From: Castor canadensis
Lineage: Eukaryota; Chordata; Mammalia; Rodentia; Castoridae
NCBI RefSeq assembly: GCF_047511655.1
Contig: NC_133390.1
Location: 132,361,583-132,425,582 of the forward strand
Length of the DNA: 64,000 nucleotides
Direction of reading: 5' to 3'
Within the stretch, counting starts at the first letter, position 1; each line of letters opens with the position of its first letter. The notes under the pieces were generated by a model. It had not been told where the DNA came from, did no database searches, and was given only the letters and a program-made list of their open reading frames with translations. Positions 11,626 to 24,669 of this stretch are shown in pieces. The translations under genes were made by a program, and so were the position numbers.

Positions 11626-13639
11626 CCCAGTGGAGTTTCCTCTGATTTCCTACCAGTACAGACATCCCAACCTGAGTACATGATGCCTGAAGCCCCCACG
11701 GTAGTAAGAGTGACCTGCCCTCAGTCCATGCTTGAGGAGACAGAGTCTACTGTCCTGGGGGGAGTGCCACTAGGCCAGAGGGATACCTATCCACGTTGCC
11801 TGCATAAGGGCTCCAGCCACTGGAGGTATGGGTCAGTTTATCAGGCTCTTTACAGCCCTCCTGCCTTGGAGAGTGGGCCTGACAGTAGCAGAAGGGAATG
11901 GAACAAAATTCCAGCAGAAAGAAGAGGACTGGGAGGGGCTGGGACCATTCACCATCACCTAAGGAAGCCTGTTTGAACTTTCCTCTTCATTAGGGGAATC
12001 TGAGTACCTGATAATGCCATTCTAGAACCTTTTTCTTGGGGTTCCTGGCTCTGCCCTGTCAGAGAGCACCAGCCTGGAGTGGTCCACTGGAATCCTGGGC
12101 TGTGGCTGTACAGGTGGAAAGGATGCAGATTTTGCTTAAAACCCAGCCTGGACCTATGCACTGTGCATCAGTGAATCTCTGGCTTTAGTTACTTCTGGGC
12201 AGTAAGGATCCAGTGAAGGGGTGGTTGGGAAGACTCATCCAAGCATGGGAAGAGCTCTGGTTCAGGTCCAGGAAGTCCGCTGTGCTCACAGAGGCTGCTT
12301 TAACCAGAGGAGGGCAGGTGTTAGGACCAAAAGCAAGAGGACAACCCACATTCCTGTCCACAAACTGCAGCTCTGAAGGAGTAAAGCAAAAAATATGCTG
12401 TTCAAAAATGCCACCTCACGCATTCCTGAGCAATGAGGTGTCTTCATCCCTGTGGTGGCATGGATGGATAGTTGGGCAGGAGCTTTCTGGGGAATGTCCA
12501 GCTTACTTGTCTGGACTCAACCTATTAGCCATGCCATTTCCCTGTGAGAGTTAGGAGAACAGGGAAGTAATTGGAGGGCAGCAGGGCAGCAGTGGCATAC
12601 CATGTGTCACATAAAACAGCAGACAATGCCACCAGTCATTCCTGGTGCAATAGGCACCTTCTGAAAAATGCATGTTGGCCTTGTTCAAGGAGTGTGAGTG
12701 CCTGATAATTAGAATTTCTACTTCAAGGTAATTTATTTGGATTTTCCATCTATGTGAATGCAGTAATTTAGCTGGAAACTTTAGATAATCCAAGCAAAAA
12801 TTCAGTAAGTGACCCCCCAAGACTTAGCTAATTATAGATCAGGAGCTCTTCAGGGAAAGACTTGGGAAAATTTATGAATCTGGGAAAAGGGAAAAAAGGA
12901 AGGCAAAGGCAGATAGGAAACAGGGTTGCCTGCTCTTGCTGATTGCTGGTTGCTTTCCTGCCTCGGTATGCCCCTCAACCCTCTTTCTCTTTCTTTCCCA
13001 CACATGCACACTGGATCCAACCCAGTAGTCAACTGGCAGTGAGCCAAGGACTGTGTTGGAGAGGATGGGCCCCTGCCACAGGTGTACTGGGATCAAGTGC
13101 ACAAATATGTGGAATCCTATAACATTGAACATATATGATCATTATCTGACGAGAAGGGAGATGCATGTGCTGGTTGGTGGGGGCTTCTTCTGTCCCCTGT
13201 GGTTCTCTGCAAATTGAGTGTCTATACTTTGTCCCTGAATGGGGGGTCTTGGCAGTGGGAGGTGAAGTGGGGTAGGTCCTGATGGGAGGGTAAGGTCCAC
13301 AGTGGCATGAGAGACAGCTGTCTCTCATGGGTTTGTTGGGGGTCCACACAATGGGGCAGGAGGAGCCCCCACAGGAGGTGAGCCTTGAATAGGAGTGGTT
13401 CTGGTATTGGAGGCCCCAAAACTTCAGGCCATCAGGTAGTTCTGGGGATGTCCTTCAGCAGGTACCAGGACACCCCCATTCACCTCTACTCCCTGAGGGA
13501 GCGTCAGAAACAATGTAGATGCTGGTCATAACACCTAAGCCAGGTGTTTGAACCTGAGGACGCCAGCCTGTGTCTCACAGGACCCTGTTTACTCCAGGCA
13601 TGCTTGTGTGTGACCATCACACAGACCCTGGGGGCAGAG

Positions 13640-13710
13640 AGAACAGGCCCAGGAGGGCAAGGAACTCGCCCAGGGTCCCTCAGTGATGACAGGGTCAGGT
13701 CTGACTGATG
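13640..13710 (+). repeat. MIR-like SINE relic
   Basis: The segment 'caaggaactcgcccagggtc' followed by 'agggtcaggtctgactgatg' matches the MIR order in which 'cttgcccaaggtcacacagc' precedes 'ccaggtctgtctgactcc'. Confidence 0.45.
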
Positions 13711-16304
13711 CCTTCTCTGTTCCTTGTATAACACACTCCACATAGCCCTCATCTGCAGCAGAGCCAGGAGAAGCCAGTGCCCCACTTTTGCAGGACTCCA
13801 TCATCCCTAACCCTAGACATAGAAGCTGGCGGAGTATCTAATTTTAGATTGCTGTCCTATGTCATGTGACTCCCTCAGCTGCATTTCTTATATTCCATTT
13901 TGCCTAATGACTGGCAGGGCCCAAAGTCCAGATGGGCTCAGTCTGCAGGGGTTCAGCAGTCCCAGTCAGGGGCAGAAGGGAGGCCAGGCCCACGGCCCTT
14001 CTCCTGCCTGGCACTTATCCAGGTTTTTTCTCAATGTCAAAAGACAAGCATCCAGATGAAAGCTACCTTTGAGCTGTGCATAACCAACCCATTGCTTTGG
14101 CTCCATGCTGTTAATTGCTGTGAGTTCTACTCTCTCACAGCAGTGGTGAACTGAGGGGCTGTTTCGAGGTTCATAGCCTCTGGCCTTCAGAATCAGTATC
14201 TTTGATTGGTGGCCAAGGCTAAAGTGAATGGCCCAGTGATCTGTCAAGCTGACTGAAAAATTTGCCTGAGTGACTGGAAGTGGGTCTCTACCTTAATGCT
14301 TATTTCCAGGGTACCAAGGAGATAACTTGGAGATGACTTCAGCTCTAGGAAAGCACAAATTTTTTGAAGCATTTTACCTAGTCCAGGGAGGACGTAAAAG
14401 TCTGGTGGCCCTAAAAGAGGCACAAGCCCTTTTAGATTTCCTAGTCAGGGTGATAACAGGCTGAGATGGCAGTCTTCCCTAATATGCATTCTTTCACAAG
14501 AATAGAGCTCATATACTTTAGCCCTGATTTTAGAAGGCTGCCTAGTGTAAAGATGATGCAGAGAGCCTACTTTATAGCTAGGAGCAAATATGACTAAATT
14601 CAAGTCAATGAGGCAAGAATTGAAGCTTTTTTGTACCTTCCTTAGAAGATGTGCATTCCTTGAGAGGATGCAGATGAGATGGCTGTAAAACTGGAGCAGT
14701 CATTCTGGACCATGAGGTAATCAAATGATTAAAGATGGAAAAGGAGAAAAGGAGCTGAGAACCTTCTTAGACTTCTCTTGTCTCTATCACTTCTTCCCGT
14801 CTTCCATTATGGTGTTCATCCTCAGGCTCCCCAGGGTGGGCCCAGCAAGTCTAGATCTATTGGCAGCTACTACTAATGTAGAGGAAGGTGTTAGTCCTAC
14901 AGAGCTCAAGCCAATACAGAACTGACTCCTACTGTCCCCTTGTGGCCTCCACTGGGTCCTGAGCCAGTCCTTGAATCAATCACTATAAGGTGTTAAAAGT
15001 CTTGCATGCTGTGCTTGTTACCACATGGAGGAACATTCTAGTATGTATTCACAATTCTTATTTGTGTCTTTTAAACCAGCTTTAGATTTACTCACTGTGT
15101 GTAATAGCTACTGATTCATTATCAACTTCATTTGATGTAAGGATCAGAGGTCTTCGGACATCAGGTAGCCTTCCCCAGAATGTGAGAGGCTATGTATCAC
15201 TTTTTTGGCACCAAGCTCCCATTCTATTTGGGGGAAACTTTGATGAAAACAAAGGTGATCAGAGATACAGACTCCCTCTGGCACATGAGGTGTGGACAGT
15301 GGGCAGGGCTCATACATGCACCACAGCTTCTCATTCTTAGCATCCATCAGAGTATCGGCCAAGATCTGGGGACCCCAGACTTTTTAGGCTTGGTGTTCTG
15401 GATGTTGTACTTGTTTCCTGACCTCTGAGCCCTGGCAAATTTGAGAGGCAACTTGACAAGCTGATGGTTTTCAACCCATGAACTTGGCCTTGGACTCAGC
15501 TGAGGAAATTAATGCTGTTGGAACATAGCCTTTGAGAAGGTCTTTCCACCCTGTGAACCTTCTCCAACCACTAGCATTACATGAGAATGGAGAGCTTCCT
15601 ACTGGAAGAAAATGGAACTTTGTGGTGAACTGTTTCTTTCCCTGATCATTGTTTCTGTGCATGCAGTGTAGACCTTCTTGATATGAGGAGCTGCCAAGGT
15701 GTGCTCAGTTCTGGTTAAAGAAGCTTGCAGACTGAGGTCCTTAAGTGAGTGGGTCATGAGACTGCTAGAGATTCTGCAGTTTCTGCAAAGTCCTCCCAAT
15801 CCTCCATGGACACCACCCTCACAGAAGCCTCTGGAGTGGGATGTCTGAGCACCAGTAGCAGGACACACTGCTCTGCTGAGGCTCTTTCTGGCTGGGGACA
15901 GCAGCCCCTCTCGGGCACTCTGTAGAAGTAGGCCTCACCCAGAGCTGCAGAGGAGGGCATGGACCTTGCCCCTCAGCCTCATTCCCATTCTCTGTCCCAT
16001 CTTCCCTGATCTGTTGGTGTTAAACTTTACCCCACAGCTCAGCTTCTTGGCCCAGAGGCAGCCTTGGTGATCACACTAGGAGAGTGGGCTGTCTCATCTT
16101 GTGTTTGGAGAAATGATTCTGGAATGTTCAGAACAATGTTAGGGTTGTCTAGGAGAGAGGAGAAAGGAGGACCAGGAAGCTTCACATTTTCTCCTGTGCC
16201 CCTGAGACTGCTTCCCTTGTCCACTAGGGATACCTTGAGGTAGAGTTCAGGACCTGCTCCCTTACAGACAGGAGCAGCCCTGACTCTCCCAGCTATCAGC
16301 ACCA

Positions 16305-16306
<2 letters not shown>

Positions 16307-16363
<57 letters not shown>
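16307..16363. repeat. (AC)n microsatellite, about 28 units
   Basis: An uninterrupted AC dinucleotide array of about 57 bases. The long minus-strand frame reading Cys-Val repeats is a translation of it. Confidence 0.97.
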
Positions 16364-16364
<1 letters not shown>

Positions 16365-17535
16365 GAGCAGTGGAGTGCACCAGGAACAGAGGACTGGAGT
16401 TACATCACTGGGGAGTGGGGGAAGATAGAGGACCTGGGGGACATTTGGTTCTTATTGTGAGTGAAGTTTGTTGGACCTTCCTAGAAACACAGCAGGGTTG
16501 CAAGCTTGAGATTCCATATGGAGTTATGTGTGAGTCACCTTGTTGCTGATCATGGCGTCTACAGCTACATACTCAACTCCATCTTTGTCTTTCCTTCTTT
16601 TAATGAATACATGTTTATTTTTTCTACATCTATTTATATAAACACATGTATTTTGCAAACAACTCAAGTGCAAATATACGGGGCAAACATTCATTACTTG
16701 TTATGTTACATATGAGCGCAAGTACACATACACAGAGAACGTTAATTACTCTCAGGTTTCATAGACATTGAACAGCCCACATCTCCACTGAACCTAGCAA
16801 GCAGGTAGCAAATGCCTGCAGAATGCCAGGCATAGATGTTGGTGGCATACTGCCTCAGAACCTTTCACTTAGGCTCCCTTATAGGTGTCGTACTTGACTT
16901 ATGGGTCCAGGAGGAAAGGGTAATTTTAAGCAAGAGCATAGTCATGTGAGGGAGCCCATTCCAAAGAGAGTCTGCTGGACACTGCTCTGGAGGTCCACAC
17001 TTAGTGACTTCCCTAGGAGGCCCTGAGGACCTTGCCTCTCTTTCGCCATAGAAAGTCCTCCTCAGGTCTAGCCAAGGTGGCTTCTGAGTTTGCCCACGTG
17101 TGTTGAGTCTCTGCTGTGCTAGGACTGGAGAAGCAGGTTATCCAGACAGATCAACAGTCTGGGTAGGGGGGAATTAAATAAAGACACATATTTGGGGCCA
17201 AGATGCCCACAATCAAGAGGGGTCAGAGGGATTTGGTTTGGGCTGTGGGTGAGAAGGAAGAGCTCTTGTCAAAACCATTCTGGGCTCTGATCTCCAGTTC
17301 TGTGCCTCCTGAAGCTCACAGGCTGAGCCAACTCACCCCTGTCTGCTGCAGCTGTCACTCACAGCTGGAACTACCTGGGAAATCACCTGAAGACTGGAGT
17401 GCACAGACAGCTTCCAGTCACACAGCCACCTCTGTGCTGATTTAGTGGGAAGTAACAGAGCAGGTTTGCCCAGCACTGCATGAGCCTTCTGAGCAGATGT
17501 GCTGAGTGAACTCAGAGATGCACTTTTAAAGTTTA
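16364..17535. other. Unique sequence, nothing recognised
   Basis: No gene, RNA or clear repeat recognised. The segment near 16590-16740 is AT-rich. Confidence 0.5.
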
Positions 17536-19954
17536 ATTCTTAAGAATAGACTGGTTTTTAGAGTAATTTCAGGTTTACAGCAAAACTGATGAGACTATTC
17601 AGAGATTTCCTGTGTTACCCTTCCCCTGTGCACACAAATAGCCTCCCCCATTCTCAACCTCTCCCACCAGAGTGGTGTGTTTATTACAACTGATAAACTT
17701 ACTTGGACAAGTCATTACCACCTAAAGCCCATAGTGTACATCAGGCTTCCTTCTTGTGTGATATCTTCTAGGGATTTGGACAAATGTTACATTTCCAACA
17801 TTACAGTGTCATATAGAATAGTTTCACTGCTCTAAAAATCTTGTTCGTTCCCCCCATTCATGTTCCCACTCCCAGCCCCCGGAAACCAATCATCCTCTTT
17901 CTGTCTCTATGGTTTTTGTCTTTTCTAGAATGTCGCATGGTTGGAATCATACAGTAGGCAGACTTCTTAGTTTGGCTTCTTTCACATAGTGATATGAATT
18001 TAAGATTCCTAAATGGCTTTTTGTGGCTTGATAGCTCGTTGCATTTTAGCTCTGAGTAACACACTGTTGTCTGGAGTACCACAGTTTATTTACTTGCTCA
18101 CATGCTAAAGAGCATCTTGGTTGCTTCAGAGTTTTGGTAATGATGAAGAAAGTTGCTATAAACATCCATGTGCAGGTTTTTGTGTGGACATATGTTTTCA
18201 GCTCATTTGAGTAAATATAAAGGTGTACAATTCCTTGATCATTTGGTAAGAAGATATTTATCTTTGTGAGAAACTGCTAACCTGTCTTCCAAAGTGGCTG
18301 TCCTATTTTGTATTCCCATGAGCAGGAAAGAAGAATTCTGATGCTCCATACACTCACCTATTTGCATTTTGGCCCTTCTAAGAAGCTTTAGTGGTTTTTC
18401 ACTATTGTTTTAATTTGTCATTCCCTAATGACACATGATGTTGAGCATATTTTCCCACACTTGTTTGTCATCTTTATCTCTGGCAAAGTGCCTCTTCAAA
18501 GTCTTTCATTCATGTTTTAAATGGGGTATTCATTTTCTTATTGTTGAGTTTTAAGATCTCTTTGTGTATTGTGAATAATAGTCCTTTACACTTAAGTGTT
18601 TGACAAACATTTTCTTTCAGTCTCTGGTTTGCCTTCTCATTTTCCTGATAGTGCCTTTTGGAGAACATAAGTTTTAAATTTAAAAAAAATCTCAGCTTAT
18701 CACTGTTTTCTTTCATGTGTAATGCCTATGATGATGATGACTAAGTCATCAAACCCTAAGTCATTTAGGTTTTCTACTATGCCATCTTCTTGTTTCATAG
18801 TTTTGTATTTTATATTTAGATCTATGACCCATTTTGAGTTAATTTTTGTGGAAGGTATAAGTCTGTGTCTAGATTCTTTTTTTTTTTTCATGTAGATGTC
18901 CAATTGTTCCAGCATCTCTTGTTAAAAAAACCAATTTTTGCTCCATAGTACTCTTTGCTTGTTTATCAAAGACCAGTGGCTGTATTTGTGGGGGACTTTT
19001 TCTTGACTATTTGTCCTTTTCTGATGATTTACTGGTCTGTCTTTTCACTGGTAGCACACTGTATTGGCTAATGTAACTTTATAGTAAGTCTGAACTTGGT
19101 TGGTATCAGTATTCTAACTTTGCTCTTCCTTTTTAAAATTGTGTTAATTATGATCCATTTTCATAAAAACGTTAGAATCAGTTTGTCAATGTTCACAAAA
19201 AAACTTGCTCAGGTTTTTATTGGAATTGCATTGAATTTCTAAATAAAGTTTGGAAGACCTGACATTTTGCTAATGTTCAGTCTTTTATCCATGAAAATGG
19301 AACACCTCTCCATTTATTTAGTTCTTTTTGGGTATCTTTCATTAGAATTTTGTAGGTTTCCTTGTATGGATCTTATGCATATCTTGTTACACTTACATTT
19401 GACTATTTCATTTCTTTAGGCATTAGTTAGTATATATATGGTATTATGTTTTTAAATGTGAAATTCCAGTTGTTCATTGTTGGTATAGGAAAGTGATTAG
19501 ATTTTGTATAATAACCTTATATCCCACGACTTCTTAGAATTGTTTCTTAGTTTCAGGAGATTTTTAAAATCATATCTTTCATACTTTCTTCATAAATAAC
19601 TGCCATTTGTGAACAAAGACACTTTTACTTATTCCTTCCAAATATGTATATCATTTATTTCTTTTTCTTTTTCTCATTGCATTAGCTAGGACTTCCAGTC
19701 TAATGTTTGTAAATCATTGGCAAGATACTTTACTCCTGATTTTAAATGAAAAGCTTCCAGTTCCTCACCATTAAATACGATGTTAACTATAGGGTTTCCA
19801 CAGATGTTCTTAATCAAACTAAGAAAGTTCCCTATATTCAAAGTTTTCTGAGAGATTTCATCATGAGTGGGTATGGGTTTTGTCAAATGCCTTTCTTTAT
19901 CTACTAATATCACCATTTGACTTGTCTTCTTTTGTCTGTGGATGGATACATTAT
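17536..19954 (-). mobile_element. Ancient L1M-type LINE-1, 3' half (split by a younger L1)
   Basis: Read on the minus strand, this block holds the typical 3' UTR of old mammalian L1M elements (at 17540-17830, with the landmark corresponding to 'tgagactattcagagatttc' on the plus strand). Degenerate ORF2 C-terminal and reverse-transcriptase sequence follows up to 19954. All frames are broken. The element continues beyond the younger insertion at 28665 with the expected next bases, showing that the L1 at 19969-28650 landed inside it. Confidence 0.75.
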
Positions 19955-19968
19955 CTTAATTGACTTTT
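19955..19968. repeat. Target-site duplication, low-coordinate copy
   Basis: The 14-bp sequence 'cttaattgactttt' is repeated exactly at 28651-28664. The two copies bracket the large minus-strand L1, and the TTTT end fits the L1 endonuclease preference. Confidence 0.92.
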
Positions 19969-20693
19969 TTATTGTTTTATTATTCATATGTGCATACAAG
20001 GCTTGGGTCATTTCTCCCCCATGCCCCCACCCCCTCCCTTACCACCCACTCCACCCTCTCCCTCTCTCCCCCACCCCCTCAATACCCAGCAGAAACTATT
20101 TTGCCCTTATCTCTATTTTGTTGAAGAGAGAGTATAAGCCATAATAGGAAAGAACAAGGGTTTTTGCTAGTTGAGATAAGGATAGCTATACAGGGAGTTG
20201 ACTCACATTAATTTCCTGTGCGTGTGTGTTACCTTCTAGGTTAATTCTTCTTGATCTAACCTTTTCTCTAGTTCCTGGTCCCCTTTTCCTATTGGCCTCA
20301 GTTGCTTTTAAGGTATCTGCTTTAGTTTCTCTGTGTTGAGGGCAACAAATGCTAGCTAAGTTTTTAGGTGTCTTACAAAGCCTCATCCCTACCTTGTGTG
20401 CTCTCACTTTTATCATGTGCTCAAAGTCCAATCCCCTTGTTGTGTTTGCCCTTGATCTAATGTCCGCATAAGAGGGAGAACATACGATTTTTGGTCTTTT
20501 GGGCCAGGCTAACCTCACTCAGAATGATGTTCTCCAATTCCATCTATTTACCAGCAAATGATAAAATTTTGTTCCTCTTCATGGCTGCACAAAATTCCAT
20601 TGTGTATAGATACATTTTCTTGATCCATTCGTCAGTAGTGGGGCATCTTGGCTGTTTCCATAACTTGAGTGCCGCAATAAACATGGGTGTGCA

Positions 20694-21118
20694 CCTAAAA
20701 AATTAGCTAGCATTTGTTGCCCTCAATGCAGAGAAACTAAAGCAGATACTTTAAAAGCAACTGAGGCCAATAGGAGAAGTGGACCAGGAACTAGAGAAAA
20801 GATTTGATCAAAAAGAATTAACCTAGAAGGTAACACACACGAACAGGAAATTAATGTGAGTCAACTCCCTGTATAGCTAACCTTATCTCAACTAGCAAAA
20901 ACTCTTGTTCCTTCCTATTATTGCTTATAATCTCTCTTCAACAAAATTAGAGATAAGGGCAAAATAGTTTCTGCTGGGTATTGAGGGGGTGGGGGGGAGA
21001 GGGAGGGGTCAGAGTGGGTGGTAAGGGAGGGAGTGGGAGCGGGGGGGGGAAATGACCCAAGCCTTGTATGCACATATGAATAATAAAACAATAAAAAAAA
21101 GAAACGCACACACACACA
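20694..21118 (+). mobile_element. 5'-truncated L1 3' UTR fragment, nested and opposite in strand
   Basis: A 425-bp plus-strand L1 tail begins within the 3' UTR ('aattagctagcatttgttgc') and ends in an A-rich, CA-containing tail. It is flanked by exact 15-bp duplications, 'aaacatgggtgtgca' at 20679-20693 and 21119-21133. The interrupted host reads continuously across the site as minus-strand L1 ORF2 sequence. The reading 'gcaataaacatggatgtgca' followed by 'ggtgcct' in another copy at 22754-22780 confirms the pre-insertion site. It contains a G-rich 3' UTR tract at about 20980-21050. Confidence 0.93.
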
Positions 21119-21751
21119 AAACATGGGTGTGCAGGTGCCTGTGGAGTAACCTGTGTCACATTCTTTTGGGTATATTCCCAAGAATGGTATTGCTGGATCA
21201 AATGGTAGATCAATGTTTAGATTTTTAAGTAGCCTCCAATTTTTTTTTCCAGAGTGATTGTACTAGTTTACATTCCCACCAACAGTGTAAGAGGGTTCAT
21301 TTTTCCCCACATTCTCACCAACACCTGCTGTTCATGGTGTTGCTAATGATGGCTATTCTAACAGGGGTGAGGTGGAATCTTAGTGTGGTTTTAATTTGCA
21401 TTTCCTTTATTGCTAGAGATGGTGAGCATTTTTTCATGTATGCCCATTTCTTTATTGATTCATTAGTTTTGGGAGAATTCAGTTTTTTAAGTTCCCTATA
21501 TATTCTGGTTATCAGTCCTTTGTCTGATGTGTAGCTGGCAAATATTTTCTGCCACTCTATGGATGTTCTCTTCAGTTTAGAGACCATTTCTTTTGATGAA
21601 CAGAAGCTTTTTAGTTTTATGAGGTCCCATTTATCTATGCTATCTCTTAGTTGCTGTGCTGCTGGGGTTTCATTGAGAAAGTTCTTACCTATACCTACTA
21701 ACTCCAGAGTATTTCCTACTCTTTCCTGTATCAACTTTATTTTTTTTTGTT

Positions 21752-22013
21752 TAATTTTTATTTTTTTTATTATTCATATGTGCACACAATGCTTGGGTCA
21801 TTTCTCCCCCCCTGCCCCCACCTCCTCCCTTACCACCCACTCCGCCCCCTCCCTCTCCCTCCATCCCCTCGATACCTGGCAGAAACTATTTTGCCCTTAT
21901 CTCTAATTTTGTTGAAGAGAGAGTATAAGCAATAATAGGAAGAAACAAGGGGTTTTGCTAGTTGAAATAAGGATAGCTATACAGGGAGTTTATTCCTAAA
22001 GCAATACTGCCCC
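21752..22013 (-). mobile_element. Probable 3'-transduced L1 tail plus 23-bp linker
   Basis: Downstream of the nested L1's own poly(A) (22014-22028 on the plus strand as T) come 23 bp of non-L1 sequence (21991-22013). About 240 bp of a second L1 3' UTR end follows, closed by another A-rich run at 21740-21751. Only one pair of target duplications flanks the whole 2.9-kb unit. The simplest reading is that the source L1 was transcribed through into a neighbouring L1 tail. Confidence 0.7.
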
Positions 22014-22513
22014 TTTTTTTTTTTTTTTCATTTTTCTTTTATTATTCATATGTGCATACAAGGCTTGGTTCATTTCTCCCCCCTGCCCCCACCCCCTCCC
22101 TTACCACCCACTCCACTCCCTCCCGCTCCCCCCCCTCAATACCCAGCAGAAACTATTTTGCCCTTATTTCTAATTTTGTTGTAGAGAGAGTATAAGCAAT
22201 AATAGGAAGGAACAAGGGGTTTTGCTGGTTGAGATAAGGATAGCTATACAGGGCATTGACTCACATTGATTTCCTGTGCGTGGGTGTTACCTTCTAGGTT
22301 AATTCTTTTTGATCTAACCTTTTCTCTAGTTCCTGGTCCCCTTTTCCTATTGGCCTCAGTTGCTTTAAGGTATCTGCTTTAGTTTCTCTGCATTAAGGGC
22401 AACAAATGCTAGCTAGTTTTTTAGGTGTCTTACCTATCCTCACCCCTCCCTTGTGTGCTCTCGCTTTTATCATGTGCTCATAGTCCAATCCCATTGTTGT
22501 GTTTGCCCTTGAT

Positions 22514-24669
22514 CTAATGTCCACATATGAGGGAGAACATACGATTTTTGGTCTTTTGGGCCAGGCTAACCTCACTCAGAATGATGTTCTCCAATTCCAT
22601 CCATTTACCAGTGAATGATAACATTTCGTTCTTCTTCATGGCTGCATAAAATTCCATTGTGTATAGATACCACATTTTCTTAATCCATTCGTCAGTGCTG
22701 GGGCATCTTGGCTGTTTCCATAACTTGGCTATTGTGAATAGTGCCGCAATAAACATGGATGTGCAGGTGCCTCTGGAGTAACAGTCTTTTGGGTATATCC
22801 CCAAGAGTGGTATTGCTGGATCAAATGGTAGATCGATGTCCAGCTTTTTAAGTAGCCTCCAAATTTTTTTCCAGAGTGGTTGTACTAGTCTACATTCCCA
22901 CCAACAGTGTAAGAGGGTTCCTTTTTCCCCGCATCCTCACCAACACCTGTTGTTGTTGGTGTTGCTGATGATGGCTATTCTAACAGGGGTGAGGTGGAAT
23001 TTTAGTGTGGTTTTAATTTGCATTTCCTTTATTGCTAGAGATGGTGAGCATTTTTTCATGTGTTTTCTGGCCATTTGAATTTCTTCTTTTGAGAAAGTTC
23101 TGTTTAGTTCACTTGCCCATTTCTTTATTGGTTCATTAGTTTTGGGAGAATTTAGTTTTTTAAGTTCCATGTATATTCTGGTAATCAGTCCTTTGTCTGA
23201 TGTATAATTGGCAAATATTTTCTCCCGCTCTGTGGGTGTTCTCTTCAGTTTAGAGACCATTTCTTTTGATGAACAGAAGCTTTTTAGTTTTATGAGGTCC
23301 CATTTATCTATGCTATCTCTTAGTTGCTGTGTTGCTGGGGTTTCATTGAGAAAGTTCTTACCTATACCTACTAACTCCAGAGTATTTCCTACTCTTTCCT
23401 GTATCAGCTTAAGAGTTTGGGGTCTGATATTAAGATCCTTGATCCATTTTGAGTTAATCTTGGTATAGGGTGATATACATGGATCTAGTTTCAGTTTTTT
23501 TCAGACTGCTAACCAGTTTTCCCAGCAGTTTTTGTTGAACAGGCTGCTATTTCTCCATCGTATATTTTTAGCTCCTTTGTCAAAGATAAGTTGCTCATAG
23601 TTGTGTGGCTTCATATCTGGATCCTCTATTCTGTTCCACTGGTCTTCATGTCTGTTTTTGTGCCAGTACCATGCTGTTTTTATTGTTATTGCTTTGTAAT
23701 ATAGTTTGAAGTCAGGTATTGTGATACCTCCTGCATTGTTCTTTTGACTGAGTATTGCCTTGGCTATTCGTGGCCTCTTGTGTTTCCATATAAATTTAAC
23801 AGTAGATTTTTCAATCTCTTTAATGAATGTCATTGGAATTTTGATGGGAATTGCATTAAACATGTAGATTACTTTGGGGAGTATCGACATTTTTACTATG
23901 TTGATTCTACCAATCCATGAGCATGGGAGATCTCTCCACTTTCTATAGTCTTCCTCAATCTCTTTCTTCAGAAGTGTATAATTTTCCTTATAGAGGTCTT
24001 TCACATCTTTTGTTAGGTTTACACCTAGGTATTTGATTTTGTTTGAGGCTATTGTAAATGGAATTGTTTTCATACATTCTTTTTCCATTTGCTCATTGTT
24101 AGTGTATAGAAATGCTAATGATTTTTCTATGTTGATTTTATATCCTGCTACCTTGCTATAGCTATTGATGATGTCTAGAAGCTTCTGAGTAGAGTTTTTT
24201 GGGTCTTTAAGGTATAGGATCATGTCGTCTGCAAATAGGGATATTTTGACAGTTTCTTTACCTATTTGTATTCCTTTTATTCCTTCTTCTTGCCTAATTG
24301 CTCTGGCTAGGAATTCCAGTACTATGTTGAATAGGAGTGGAGATAGTGGGCATCCTTGTCTGGTTCCTGATTTTAGAGGGAATGGTTTTAATTTTTCTCT
24401 GTTAAGTATAATGCTGGCTGTAGGTTTGTCATATATAGCTTTTATAATGTTGAGGAACTTTCCTTCTATTCCTAGTTTTCTTAGAGCTTTTATCATGAAA
24501 TGATGTTGGATCTTATCAAAGGCTTTTTCTGCATCTATTGAGATGATCAAGTGGTTTTTGTCTTTGCTTCTGTTAATGTGGTTTATTACGTTTATTGATT
24601 TTCGTATGTTGAACCACCCCTGCATCCCTGGGATGAAGCCTACCTGGTCGTGCTGAATAATCTTTTTGA
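22514..24669 (-). pseudogene. L1 ORF2p fragment: reverse transcriptase to C-terminus
   Basis: This is a single reading frame of about 718 codons encoding the RT and C-terminal domains of LINE-1 ORF2p, the enzyme that copies L1 RNA into DNA at a nicked target. In the open part 24625-23501, residues 29-40 ([12 protein letters not shown]) and 131-134 (FADD, the catalytic RT motif) are present, as is the CPLSPLLFN block. The frame has only two interruptions: TGA at 23501-23503 and TGA at 22937-22939. The second lies where a related copy at 56428-57526 has CGA, so it is a CpG-type change. The N-terminal endonuclease is absent because the insertion is 5'-truncated, so it is non-functional. Its near-open state marks it as young. 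Confidence 0.9.

Larger units (their letters stand above)
10720..16300. other. Mostly unique sequence, no gene supported
   Basis: No exon or recognisable protein was found. The longest open frame (11284-11976 plus, 230 codons) overlaps an L2-like relic and has no family hallmark, so I do not call it a gene. Short MIR and L2 relics are listed separately. Confidence 0.55.
21740..24669 (-). mobile_element. 5'-truncated young L1 nested inside the larger L1
   Basis: Exact 13-bp duplications 'tgtatcaacttta' lie at 21727-21739 and 24670-24682. Removing the insert restores a continuous host L1 frame region, as judged from the equivalent uninterrupted sequence at 23395-23420. On the minus strand the insert starts at the beginning of the reverse-transcriptase domain. 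It runs to the ORF2 stop at 22514, then the 3' UTR to a poly(A) at 22014-22028. Beyond that lie 23 bp of unrelated sequence and a second L1 tail (21752-21990) with its own A-rich end, read here as a 3' transduction. Confidence 0.9.

Noticed and set aside
11284-11976. 230-codon plus-strand open frame, the longest outside the recognised retroelements and retrocopies
   Set aside because: No family motif, an overlap with an L2-like relic, and competing frames in the same stretch. Length alone does not support a gene here.
20694-21118. Twin-priming inversion of one L1
   Set aside because: The segment has its own A-rich tail and its own exact 15-bp target duplication, so it is a separate insertion and not an inverted part of the host L1.
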